A DNA stretch of 64,000 nucleotides, from the NCBI RefSeq assembly GCF_002797815.1, contig NZ_PGFJ01000001.1, positions 1,178,001 to 1,242,000 on the forward strand, given 5' to 3'. The position numbers were made by a program, and so were the translations under genes. This document shows, piece after piece, positions 56,215 through 63,395 of this stretch; position 1 is the first letter of the stretch; each line of letters starts with the position of its first letter. The stretch is from Mucilaginibacter auburnensis. GTDB lineage: Bacteria > Bacteroidota > Bacteroidia > Sphingobacteriales > Sphingobacteriaceae. The notes under the pieces are model-generated. The model was not told where the DNA came from, ran no database searches, and saw nothing but the letters and a program-made list of their open reading frames with translations.

Positions 56215-56463
56215 TAGTCCGAAAGTCGGAGGTCAGTAAGTCCGAAAGATGTTACATTCTTTAGTCCGAAGTCTGCAGAAGTCGGAAAGTCCGGAAGATG
56301 TGATTGGAGTCGGTAAGTCCGCAAGTCGGGAAAGTCCGTAAGATGATTTTGGGTCTGAAGATGTATGGTATTTGACAGAAAACAGAGGAATGGCTGGGTG
56401 TCTAACGCTCGCCTGCAAAAAAACTTTCGGACTTGCGGACTTGCGGACTTACCGACTTTCGGG
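56215..56463. repeat. Cluster of AGTCCGNAAGTCSG-type short repeats
   Basis: At least ten copies of units such as AGTCCGAAAG, AGTCCGTAAG and AAGTCGGAAAGTCCG occur, mostly in one orientation on the left, with the reverse complement (ACTTGCGGACTTGCGGACTT) at 56433-56452. The two halves can pair into a long imperfect hairpin. The repeats lie between PIG-L and tetR, genes transcribed away from each other. Confidence 0.8.
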
Positions 56464-56488
56464 CTCCAAAGCTGCAAAACATCAAAAC

Positions 56489-56504
56489 TAATCAAACGAT
56501 TAAT
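56489..56504. promoter_or_regulatory. Candidate TetR-type operator, upstream copy
   Basis: TAATCAAACGATTAAT has arms TAATC/GATTA. It shares the AATCGTTTGATTA core (read on the other strand) with the second site at 56559. Confidence 0.5.
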
Positions 56505-56558
56505 TTTTTGTTGCTGAAAATCAGGTACTTAAAAATAATAAACAAAAAACATTTTACA

Positions 56559-56583
56559 TTAATCAATCGTTTGATTAATTTTG
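56559..56583 (+). promoter_or_regulatory. tetR promoter with overlapping operator
   Basis: TTAATCAATCGTTTGATTAA (56559-56578) has 8-base arms around a 4-base centre and runs into TAATTTTG (56576-56583), a TAnnTTTG -7 box 13 bases before the tetR ATG. Binding of the repressor here would block its own operon. Confidence 0.65.
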
Positions 56584-56596
56584 TGGTGTTAAAATT

Positions 56597-57232
56597 ATGG
56601 AGAAAGAGAAAATAGACAAAAAGGACCACATTCTGGACGTAGCTGAGCGCGTCTTTGCAGAAAAAGGGTTCGACGGCGCATCTACCCGATTAATATCAGG
56701 TGAGGCCGGTGTAAATATGGCTATGCTTAACTACTACTTTGGTTCAAAGGAAGGTTTATTTCTGGCCATTATTGAGCGTAAAATATCACACTTTCAAAAT
56801 ATTCTTCAAAACCTGGGTAACAAGGAAAACATAAGCACCTGGGAAAAGATGGAAACCTACGTTGAGCTATACGGCGACAAAATAGTTAACAATAACTGCT
56901 TTCAGCAACTACTTTATAAAGAGATGGTGATGAACCGCGGTAATGAGTTATCTGATAAGCTGCGCGAAATGCTGATGAAGAACGTTGGCGAACTGGAAAG
57001 AATATTAAAAGAAGGTATCGCCTCCGGTGAGTTCAATGCCGACGTTGATATCCCGATGGTGATAGCCGCACTCTATGGAACAAAAAACTACATCATTAAT
57101 ACGCCGTTGATGGCATCGCCCCTGTTGGGTTATGACATTCGCGACGATGAAATGATCGAGAAGAAGCTTAAACCTCAGATAAAAAGCTTCATGAAAAATC
57201 TACTAAAATGCTACCTACTTAAACAACAATGA
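56597..57232 (+). CDS. TetR-family repressor of the efflux operon
   Basis: This 211-residue regulator has the N-terminal HTH pattern KDHILDVAERVFAEKGFDGAS, then MLNYYFGSKEGLFLAII, which is the TetR signature. The C-terminal ligand domain has no recognisable specificity. The stop overlaps the TolC start by four bases, so it is the first gene of the efflux operon and probably controls it through the palindromes at 56489 and 56559. Confidence 0.93.
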   Translation: MEKEKIDKKDHILDVAERVFAEKGFDGASTRLISGEAGVNMAMLNYYFGSKEGLFLAIIERKISHFQNILQNLGNKENISTWEKMETYVELYGDKIVNNNCFQQLLYKEMVMNRGNELSDKLREMLMKNVGELERILKEGIASGEFNADVDIPMVIAALYGTKNYIINTPLMASPLLGYDIRDDEMIEKKLKPQIKSFMKNLLKCYLLKQQ

Positions 57233-58587
57233 AAATTCAATTTAACACATCTCACCACTTTCACTTAATTAAAATACCGCTGATAGCGGTATTGCTGGCC
57301 CTGCTGCTGATGAGCCTTGTTAATACACGGGCTAACGCGCAAGACAGAACGCTGCGTCTGCAAGAGGCCATTGAATTGGGCTTGCAAAACAGCAAGGTTT
57401 TGAAACTGTCGCAGTCTAAAATAGATGAGGCCGTATCGCAGTACAACCAGGAGAAAGACCGCGCGCTACCCGAAGGATCGGTTAGTTTAGCTTACAACCG
57501 CGCGCAGATACCGTACAACAGGTTAAGCCTTGGCGAACAATCTATATCATTGCCAAAAAGCGCTAATGCCTTTTTAGGTATAGCATCTGTTAATCAAACC
57601 ATCTTTGCAGGCCATCGGTTAAAGTACGCGCAGGAGTCAACCAATATGCTGACAGACATTGCACGCCTGGATGCCGTAAAAGACAAGGACCAGATCACTT
57701 ACGACATTATTAATGCTTACTACAACCTGTACAAAGTGCAACAAAGCATTAAGGTAGTTAACCAGAACCTTGAAACTATTGATGATCAGATCCACCAGTC
57801 GCAACGCTTCTTTGAGCAGGGTTTGGTTACCAAAAATGATGTTTTAAGGTTCCAACTGCAACGTTCAAACATTCAAATGAATGGCGTTGACCTGGAAAGC
57901 AACCGCAAGATCATTAACCATAACCTGAACATTTTACTGGGATTACCGGAAAGCACCCGTTTGGTTATTGACGAGATACCAATGGCAAAACGCGCAATAG
58001 GTACGCTGAATGATTATGTTGATTCGGCCTTAACTAACCGCAAGGAACTGGCACAGCTGGATATACGCAAACAGATTGCCGAGACCAACATTAAAAGCAT
58101 CAAGGCTAACACTACTCCTACCCTTGCCGCATCGGTAGGCGCTTATTATGTTGACGTATCTGCCAATCCAATACCGCGTTCGGGCAATTTCATTACACCT
58201 GTTACTGTTGGCCTTACCGCCTCATGGAACTTTGGCACTCTGTGGACCAACAAAAACAAAATAGCACAGGCTAAAATACAGGAGACTGAAGTAGACATTA
58301 ACAAAGGCATTGTTAGCGACCAGCTGCGTAACGAAGTCAATCAAAATTATCAGAACTATATTACCGCTATGGACAAGATTCAATTGCTGCAAACAGCTAT
58401 TGAACAGGCAGGCGAAAACAACAACATCTTAGCATCAAAATACAAAAGCAATATAGCATCGGCAACAGACAGGGCCGACGCTGAGACCCTACTCTACCAG
58501 GCACAGATCAATCTGGCTTTAGCTAAAGCAGATGCCGATCTGGCATACTACACCTTAATAAAATCAACCGGAAAACTTAATAAATAA
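57229..58587 (+). CDS. TolC-family outer-membrane efflux protein
   Basis: This 452-residue protein has a signal peptide ending RANAQ and two repeats of long helices with TolC/OEP patterns (LRLQEAIELGLQNSKVLKLS, then TYDIINAYYNLYKVQQSIKV, and QINLALAKADADLAYYTL). It should form the outer-membrane channel joined to the EmrA-like adaptor encoded next. It overlaps tetR by four bases. Confidence 0.92.
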   Translation: MKIQFNTSHHFHLIKIPLIAVLLALLLMSLVNTRANAQDRTLRLQEAIELGLQNSKVLKLSQSKIDEAVSQYNQEKDRALPEGSVSLAYNRAQIPYNRLSLGEQSISLPKSANAFLGIASVNQTIFAGHRLKYAQESTNMLTDIARLDAVKDKDQITYDIINAYYNLYKVQQSIKVVNQNLETIDDQIHQSQRFFEQGLVTKNDVLRFQLQRSNIQMNGVDLESNRKIINHNLNILLGLPESTRLVIDEIPMAKRAIGTLNDYVDSALTNRKELAQLDIRKQIAETNIKSIKANTTPTLAASVGAYYVDVSANPIPRSGNFITPVTVGLTASWNFGTLWTNKNKIAQAKIQETEVDINKGIVSDQLRNEVNQNYQNYITAMDKIQLLQTAIEQAGENNNILASKYKSNIASATDRADAETLLYQAQINLALAKADADLAYYTLIKSTGKLNK

Positions 58588-58598
58588 TACTTGTAACA

Positions 58599-59663
58599 AT
58601 GGCAAAGGAACAAACACCTCACGACGATGCACCTGCAAAAAAACCTAATAGGGTACTACCCATTATATTGGGCATTATACTAATTGGCGGTATCATTTTC
58701 GGAGTGAAAGAATATTTATACTACAGCAAACACGTAGATACAGACGATGCGCAGATCGACGCGGACATAAGTCCGGTTGTATCTCGCGTAGGCGGATATG
58801 TTGACAGCATATTTTTTGAAGAGAACACGCATGTAAACAAAGGTCAGATACTGGTTAAAATTGACGACCGCGATTATAAAGTAAAATTAGAGCAAGCTAA
58901 GGCTGCACAAAGCGGTGCATCGGCCAACGTTAATGTAGGCGAATCTCAGATCTATACTACATCTGCCAATTCAGCTGCTGCACGTGCGCAAATGGAATCA
59001 GCCAAAGCTCGTTTAGATAAAGTTGAAAAAGATTATCAACGTTATGCTAACCTTATCAAAGACGGTTCTATCACCCAACAACAGTTTGATCAGGCTAAAT
59101 CAGACCTGGAAGTGGCACAGGCAACTTACCGTGCATCGCAAGATCAATATCGCGCAGCACAACAACAGGTAAACACCACCCGCAGCGAACTTAAGGTAAC
59201 CAACACCGGTGTTAGCCAGCGCGAAGCCGATATTGACTATGCTAACCTGCAATTGAGCTACACCAAAATAGTGGCGCCGGCCAGCGGCACAGCATCTAAA
59301 AAGAACGTGCAGTTAGGTCAGTTGGTTCAGGCAGGTCAAACACTGTTTAACATTGTAAATGATAACAGCCTGTTCATCACCGCTAACTTTAAAGAAACAC
59401 AGTTAGAGGAAATACGCAACGGTCAAAAAGTACATGTAGAAGTTGATGCCTATCCTGATATGGACATAACCGGCACCGTATATAACTTTTCACCGGCCAC
59501 AGGCGCAAAATTCTCTTTGTTACCTCCGGATAATGCTACCGGTAACTATGTTAAAGTGGTACAACGTGTACCTGTAAAAATAAAACTGAGCGGTAAACCC
59601 GAAGACCTTGCCAAACTACGTGCAGGTATGAGTGTAAACGTATCAGTTTTAGTAAAAGAATAA
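58599..59663 (+). CDS. EmrA/HlyD-type membrane fusion protein
   Basis: This 354-residue adaptor has one N-terminal span (residues ~18-38) and then the EmrA start HVDTDDAQIDADISPVVSRV. A lipoyl half-motif, a coiled-coil hairpin (~95-195) and a beta-barrel with ANFKETQLEEIRNGQKVHVE follow. It links the inner-membrane MFS pump to the TolC-like channel. Operon gap 11 bases. Confidence 0.94.
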   Translation: MAKEQTPHDDAPAKKPNRVLPIILGIILIGGIIFGVKEYLYYSKHVDTDDAQIDADISPVVSRVGGYVDSIFFEENTHVNKGQILVKIDDRDYKVKLEQAKAAQSGASANVNVGESQIYTTSANSAAARAQMESAKARLDKVEKDYQRYANLIKDGSITQQQFDQAKSDLEVAQATYRASQDQYRAAQQQVNTTRSELKVTNTGVSQREADIDYANLQLSYTKIVAPASGTASKKNVQLGQLVQAGQTLFNIVNDNSLFITANFKETQLEEIRNGQKVHVEVDAYPDMDITGTVYNFSPATGAKFSLLPPDNATGNYVKVVQRVPVKIKLSGKPEDLAKLRAGMSVNVSVLVKE

Positions 59664-59669
59664 TTTATC

Positions 59670-61214
59670 ATGGCCGAAACTGGTTTTAAAAAATGGATCA
59701 TCACAATCACGGTGATCACAGCTTCGCTTTTGGAGCTGATTGATACCACCATTGTGAACGTGGCGCTGCCCCACATACAGGGTAACCTGGGCGCAACGCT
59801 TGAAGACGTGGCTTGGGTAGTTACCGGTTATGCAGTTGCCAACGTAATAATTTTACCTATGTCGGGTTGGCTGGGCGGCCGTTTTGGTCGTAAAAATTAC
59901 TTCCTGGCCTCTATTATAGTGTTTACTATTGTTTCCTTTTTATGCGGAAACGCCGAGAACATGAACGAACTGATCGTGTTCAGGATACTGCAGGGTTTAG
60001 CAGGTGGCGGTTTAATATCAACCGCACAGGCCATATTGCTTGAAACCTGGCCACGCGAACAAATTGGTACAGCAACCGCTTTGTTTGGTTTAGGCGCGGT
60101 GGTGGGCCCTACTGTAGGCCCAACCATTGGCGGCTGGATTGTTGAACAGTACGCATGGCCGTGGATATTTTACGTAAATATTCCTGTTGGCGCGTTGGCA
60201 GCCTTCTTTACCTATACGTTTGTGCGGGAAACGCCTAAAGAGGAAAAACGGCCGGTCGACTGGTGGGGAATTGCGTTACTGGCTATTGCGGTAGGCAGCT
60301 TGCAAACTGTATTAGAGAAAGGTGAAAGTGAAGACTGGTTTGCTACAGGTTATATAGTTGTTTTAACTGTTGCAGCTGTTTTGGGGACGTTCCTGTTTAT
60401 CTGGCGGGAGTTAAGTACAGACCACCCGGTAGTTAACTTCAGCATCTTACGGCACCGGAGTTTCTCAGTAGGTATGTTTACTTCGTTTGTGTTGGGCTTT
60501 GGCTTGTATGGGTCGGTGTTTGTGTTCCCGGTATTTTGTCAAACATTATTGGGCTTTAACGCGCAACAAACCGGTGAGCTGTTGTTTCCCGGTGGTTTAT
60601 GTACCATTGTAATGATGCCTTTTATTGGAAAAATGCTTAATAAGGGTATTCCTGCACAATTTATGGCCACAGGAGGTATGTTTTTATTCTTCGTATTTAC
60701 CAATATGCTGAGTAAATCAACCCTGGCGACCGGCGAAACTGATGTACTGATACCGTTGCTTATACGCGGTGTAGGTATGGCCTTATTATTTGTGCCTTTA
60801 ACCACTTTAGCGATGGCCGATCTGAAAGGGCCCGAATTAGGGCAAGGCTCCGGATTGAACAACATGATGCGTCAATTAGGCGGCTCATTTGGTATTGCGG
60901 TGTTAACCACCCTTATACATACCAGACAATATTTCCACCGCACCAATTTGCTGGAGAACGTGAACGTGTTGAACCCAGCGCTTAATGAAAGGTTAAGCGG
61001 ACTCATAGCCCGGTTTATGGGCAGCGGCAAATCAATGCTTGATGCTACAACTATGGCCTATAAAGCCTTAGAAGGACAAATAACCCGTCAAACGCTATTA
61101 CTTACTTACGATGATGCCTACTGGCTATCAGGAATGGTAATGTTATTTTCAATACCGTTACTCTACTTACAACCTTTCAGGAAGAAACTGAAACCGGTTG
61201 CTGACGCACACTAA
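59670..61214 (+). CDS. EmrB-type DHA2 multidrug MFS transporter
   Basis: This 514-residue, 14-span transporter has the DHA2 hallmark LELIDTTIVNVALPHI and motif A as GWLGGRFGRKNYF, with GAVVGPTVGPTIGGWI as motif C. It uses the proton gradient to export drugs or lipophilic compounds through the tripartite complex with the two upstream products. A terminator follows the gene. Confidence 0.95.
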   Translation: MAETGFKKWIITITVITASLLELIDTTIVNVALPHIQGNLGATLEDVAWVVTGYAVANVIILPMSGWLGGRFGRKNYFLASIIVFTIVSFLCGNAENMNELIVFRILQGLAGGGLISTAQAILLETWPREQIGTATALFGLGAVVGPTVGPTIGGWIVEQYAWPWIFYVNIPVGALAAFFTYTFVRETPKEEKRPVDWWGIALLAIAVGSLQTVLEKGESEDWFATGYIVVLTVAAVLGTFLFIWRELSTDHPVVNFSILRHRSFSVGMFTSFVLGFGLYGSVFVFPVFCQTLLGFNAQQTGELLFPGGLCTIVMMPFIGKMLNKGIPAQFMATGGMFLFFVFTNMLSKSTLATGETDVLIPLLIRGVGMALLFVPLTTLAMADLKGPELGQGSGLNNMMRQLGGSFGIAVLTTLIHTRQYFHRTNLLENVNVLNPALNERLSGLIARFMGSGKSMLDATTMAYKALEGQITRQTLLLTYDDAYWLSGMVMLFSIPLLYLQPFRKKLKPVADAH

Positions 61215-61220
61215 AAGAAC

Positions 61221-61256
61221 AAAAGCCGTTTCCTTTTACAAGGGAACGGCTTTTTT
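61221..61256 (+). terminator. Terminator after the efflux operon
   Basis: Complementary arms 61221-61235 and 61240-61254 pair over 15 bases with one wobble and a T run, the classical Rho-independent form. Confidence 0.85.
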
Positions 61257-61420
61257 CCAAAAAAATTAACAATTAAATTTTATTTGTCTCCGGGTAAACC
61301 GCTTTCCTCTCACAAAAAGTATCTTCCGGAAACGTTTGCTTAAATCTTACCGATAAAATTATATTTTTTTTAATAAATCAAAGTATATTTTCTTATTCAT
61401 TTAACGAAATATTTTTACTC

Positions 61421-61438
61421 GTACACAAATCTGTACAC
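61421..61438. promoter_or_regulatory. Small GTACAC repeat upstream of pnuC
   Basis: GTACAC occurs at 61421-61426 and again at 61433-61438, and GTACA/TGTAC (61421-61425, 61432-61436) form an inverted pair. It may be an operator; the evidence is only the pattern. Confidence 0.25.
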
Positions 61439-61507
61439 CTTTTATTACATCAAAGTAAAAAACAAGCCTATATTTAGCATCAAAACGCTTCGTTTTCAAT
61501 TTAACGC

Positions 61508-62098
61508 ATGCAAATAGCTCAAGCTTTACAAACATGGTGGCAGCAACAAACCTGGCAAGAGCTTACAGGTTTTACTACGGGCCTGCTTTGCGTGTATTTA
61601 GCCGCAAAAAATATTATCTGGAACTGGCCACTTGCTATAATTAGTGTGTGCTTTTATGCTTATATATTTTTTGAGAAACACTTGTTTGCCGATGCCGGCC
61701 TTCAGATCTATCTGCTGATAATGAATGTTTACGGTTGGTATCACTGGAGTAAAAAATCACCGACGGACAACCTTGCGCCGGTGGTTAAGATCAATGGCCG
61801 GCAAACATGGGTAGCTATATTTAGCATTGCGGCGGTCACCGTATTTTTAGGATCAGTGTTGCGGTACACTTCAGCATCATACCCCTATCTGGATAGCTTT
61901 TGCGCGGCATGTAGCGTAGTTGCACAGGTATTACTAGCACGCAAAGTTTTAGAGAACTGGCTGATCTGGACTTTTGTAAATATTATTTACGTTGGAATTT
62001 ATATTTTCAAAGACCTGCATATTACTGCTTTAATGTATGCAATTTATATCCCGATAGTTATTTCGGGCTATTTAGATTGGAAAAAAGAAGTCAAATGA
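61508..62098 (+). CDS. pnuC: PnuC-family nicotinamide riboside transporter
   Basis: This 196-residue membrane protein has about seven spans and the PnuC layout: LTGFTTGLLCVYLAAKNIIWNWP, then YLLIMNVYGWYHW (split for description), and LENWLIWTFVNIIYVGIYIFK. It takes up nicotinamide riboside by facilitated diffusion. The next gene is a riboside kinase that would trap the vitamin, which favours nicotinamide riboside over thiamine; no thiamine riboswitch was seen upstream. Confidence 0.9.
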   Translation: MQIAQALQTWWQQQTWQELTGFTTGLLCVYLAAKNIIWNWPLAIISVCFYAYIFFEKHLFADAGLQIYLLIMNVYGWYHWSKKSPTDNLAPVVKINGRQTWVAIFSIAAVTVFLGSVLRYTSASYPYLDSFCAACSVVAQVLLARKVLENWLIWTFVNIIYVGIYIFKDLHITALMYAIYIPIVISGYLDWKKEVK

Positions 62099-62209
62099 TA
62101 TCGGAATTCGGATTTGTCTTATTTCGCATATCGAATTTTCGATTCGGGTTTAGTCAATTTAACCTGTTTGAAAATTCTGATTTAGTTACTTTTACTGTTT
62201 CGATATAAT

Positions 62210-62764
62210 ATGCAGGAATCCGAAATCGAACATCTGAAATCCGACATAAAAAAAATTGCAATTGTTGGACCTGAGTCAACCGGCAAGTCTACCATGTCGG
62301 CATGGTTGGCGGAGCATTACGGGACGATATGGGTGCCTGAATATGCACGCGGTTATTGTGAAAAATTAACTGCACCTCCTACCTGGCAGGATGAGATCAA
62401 TATGTTTTACGGACAAGTGGCGCTTGAACAGGAACTAATTCCTATGGCAGGAAACGGTATTTTGATATGTGATACTACTTTTATAACTGTAAAAATATGG
62501 AGCGACCATATTTTTGGTAATTCGCCAAAAGAGGTGACTGATGCGTTGCCTCTGCATAAATATGATCTGTACCTGCTTTTAGATATTGATATGCCCTGGC
62601 AGGATGACCCACTGCGCGACTTCCCCAACCTGCGCGAACACTTTATGGATATCTGGCATCGTGAACTTGAAGCATTGAATGCTAATTATGTGGTGATATC
62701 AGGCACCGGGCAGCGACGTTATGACAGGGCGGTAGAGGCGATTGATAAATGTTTTTTTGCTTGA
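62210..62764 (+). CDS. NadR-like ribosylnicotinamide kinase, kinase domain only
   Basis: This 184-residue P-loop protein has IAIVGPESTGKSTMSAWLA, WVPEYARGYCEK and LICDTTFITVKIWS, typical of the kinase half of NadR. The adenylyltransferase and DNA-binding parts of enterobacterial NadR are missing. It should phosphorylate nicotinamide riboside imported by PnuC to NMN. The first ~13 residues are encoded by an intergenic repeat-like sequence, so the start at 62210 is less certain than the rest. Confidence 0.87.
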   Translation: MQESEIEHLKSDIKKIAIVGPESTGKSTMSAWLAEHYGTIWVPEYARGYCEKLTAPPTWQDEINMFYGQVALEQELIPMAGNGILICDTTFITVKIWSDHIFGNSPKEVTDALPLHKYDLYLLLDIDMPWQDDPLRDFPNLREHFMDIWHRELEALNANYVVISGTGQRRYDRAVEAIDKCFFA

Positions 62765-62769
62765 AATTT

Positions 62770-62797
62770 GGCTGAAGCCGTTCTCCTTCAGCCTTTA
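62770..62797 (+). terminator. Hairpin terminator after the riboside kinase gene
   Basis: GGCTGAAG (62770-62777) and CTTCAGCC (62786-62793) pair perfectly over 8 bases, followed by TTTAT. Confidence 0.65.
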
Positions 62798-62804
62798 TCC
62801 GTCG

Positions 62805-62881
62805 GCGATAGCGAAGGGTCTTATACGCTCTGCTAACCGAGCGCTTCGTAAAGCGTGGTTTATAAGATCCTTCGCTATCGC
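62805..62881. repeat. Long inverted repeat of the CCTTCGCTATCGCTCAGGATGACA type
   Basis: Arms 62805-62825 and 62861-62881 are 21 bases with one mismatch (a G-U pair in RNA). Inside, CGCTT/AAGCG (62842-62846, 62851-62855) form a second hairpin. The right flank reads CTCAGGATGACAG, a widespread short intergenic repeat family in Bacteroidota and other bacteria. Confidence 0.8.
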
Positions 62882-62924
62882 TCAGGATGACAGTTTTACT
62901 TGGTTATAGGAGGTGTGGTCCACG

Positions 62925-63020
62925 TGGCTCACCCCCGGCTCTTAGCGGCTCTTGCCGGTTTTTGGGAGCCTTTGGTGGCTCTCAGGGCTCCCGGTGGTTC
63001 ACCCCGGCCAGAGCCACCAC
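62925..63020. repeat. G+C-rich hairpin-rich island
   Basis: Nested inverted repeats are seen: GGGAGCC (62964-62970) with GGCTCCC (62986-62992), and GGTGGCTCT (62974-62982) with AGAGCCACC (63010-63018). GGCTCTT-type units are also directly repeated. The stretch is much richer in G+C than anything else in the window and has no ORF of note. Confidence 0.65.
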
Positions 63021-63049
63021 CCGCAATTGATAGACAATAAAAATTTAGC

Positions 63050-63080
63050 TTGTTATACACACCATAATCAATTACTTTTG
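63050..63080 (+). promoter_or_regulatory. Complete promoter of the small-membrane-protein/symporter operon
   Basis: TTG at 63050-63052 and TACTTTTG at 63073-63080 are 20 bases apart, matching the -33/-7 layout, 20 bases before the ATG at 63101. Confidence 0.65.
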
Positions 63081-63100
63081 CCCTACTACATATTCATACA

Positions 63101-63283
63101 ATGAAACACGAAGACAACAACTATTATTCAGTTTATTATCTTGTTGGTTTGTTAGCAGGCCTTTTCACCGGCGTGGCTACACACAGTGGTCCTGGCTATA
63201 TAATTGGCCTGGGTGTTACCGGTTTATTGTTTGCCGGTTTCTTCCTGCGCGTGTTCGTTAAAGGACATGAAAAAAACGTCTGA
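63101..63283 (+). CDS. Small two-span membrane protein, unrecognised
   Basis: This 60-residue protein has a charged start (MKHEDNNYY), two hydrophobic segments (about 10-28 and 33-52), Gly-rich turns between them, and a basic end. It has its own promoter and overlaps the next small ORF by 17 bases. It begins an operon leading to a sodium:solute symporter, so it may be an accessory subunit. The function is not known. Confidence 0.7.
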   Translation: MKHEDNNYYSVYYLVGLLAGLFTGVATHSGPGYIIGLGVTGLLFAGFFLRVFVKGHEKNV

Positions 63284-63395
63284 TACAGAGTTACCGCCAT
63301 TTATACGCAGCTGGAACCAATTTTATTGGGTAGTTGTTGTTTGGCTGGTTTTTCTTATCGTCGTATTCTGGCTCATCACTTTATATTTTAGATGA
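63267..63395 (+). CDS. Small one-span membrane protein, unrecognised
   Basis: This 42-residue protein starts MKKTSDTELPPFIRSWNQFY and has one strong membrane segment (~21-40). The ATG at 63267 is preferred to an upstream frame start at 63204 that would lie deep in the previous gene. Its TGA overlaps the symporter ATG by four bases, which supports real translation and coupling. Confidence 0.62.
   Translation: MKKTSDTELPPFIRSWNQFYWVVVVWLVFLIVVFWLITLYFR

Larger units (their letters stand above)
62765..63100. other. 336-base intergenic region made of structured repeats
   Basis: It holds, in order, the kinase-gene terminator, the long inverted repeat, the G+C-rich island and a full promoter. It is the most structured non-coding stretch of the window. 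Confidence 0.7.

Noticed and set aside
61257..61507. Possible riboswitch before pnuC
   Set aside because: PnuT genes in Bacteroidota often follow a thiamine riboswitch, but no THI-box pattern was found and the next gene is a riboside kinase.
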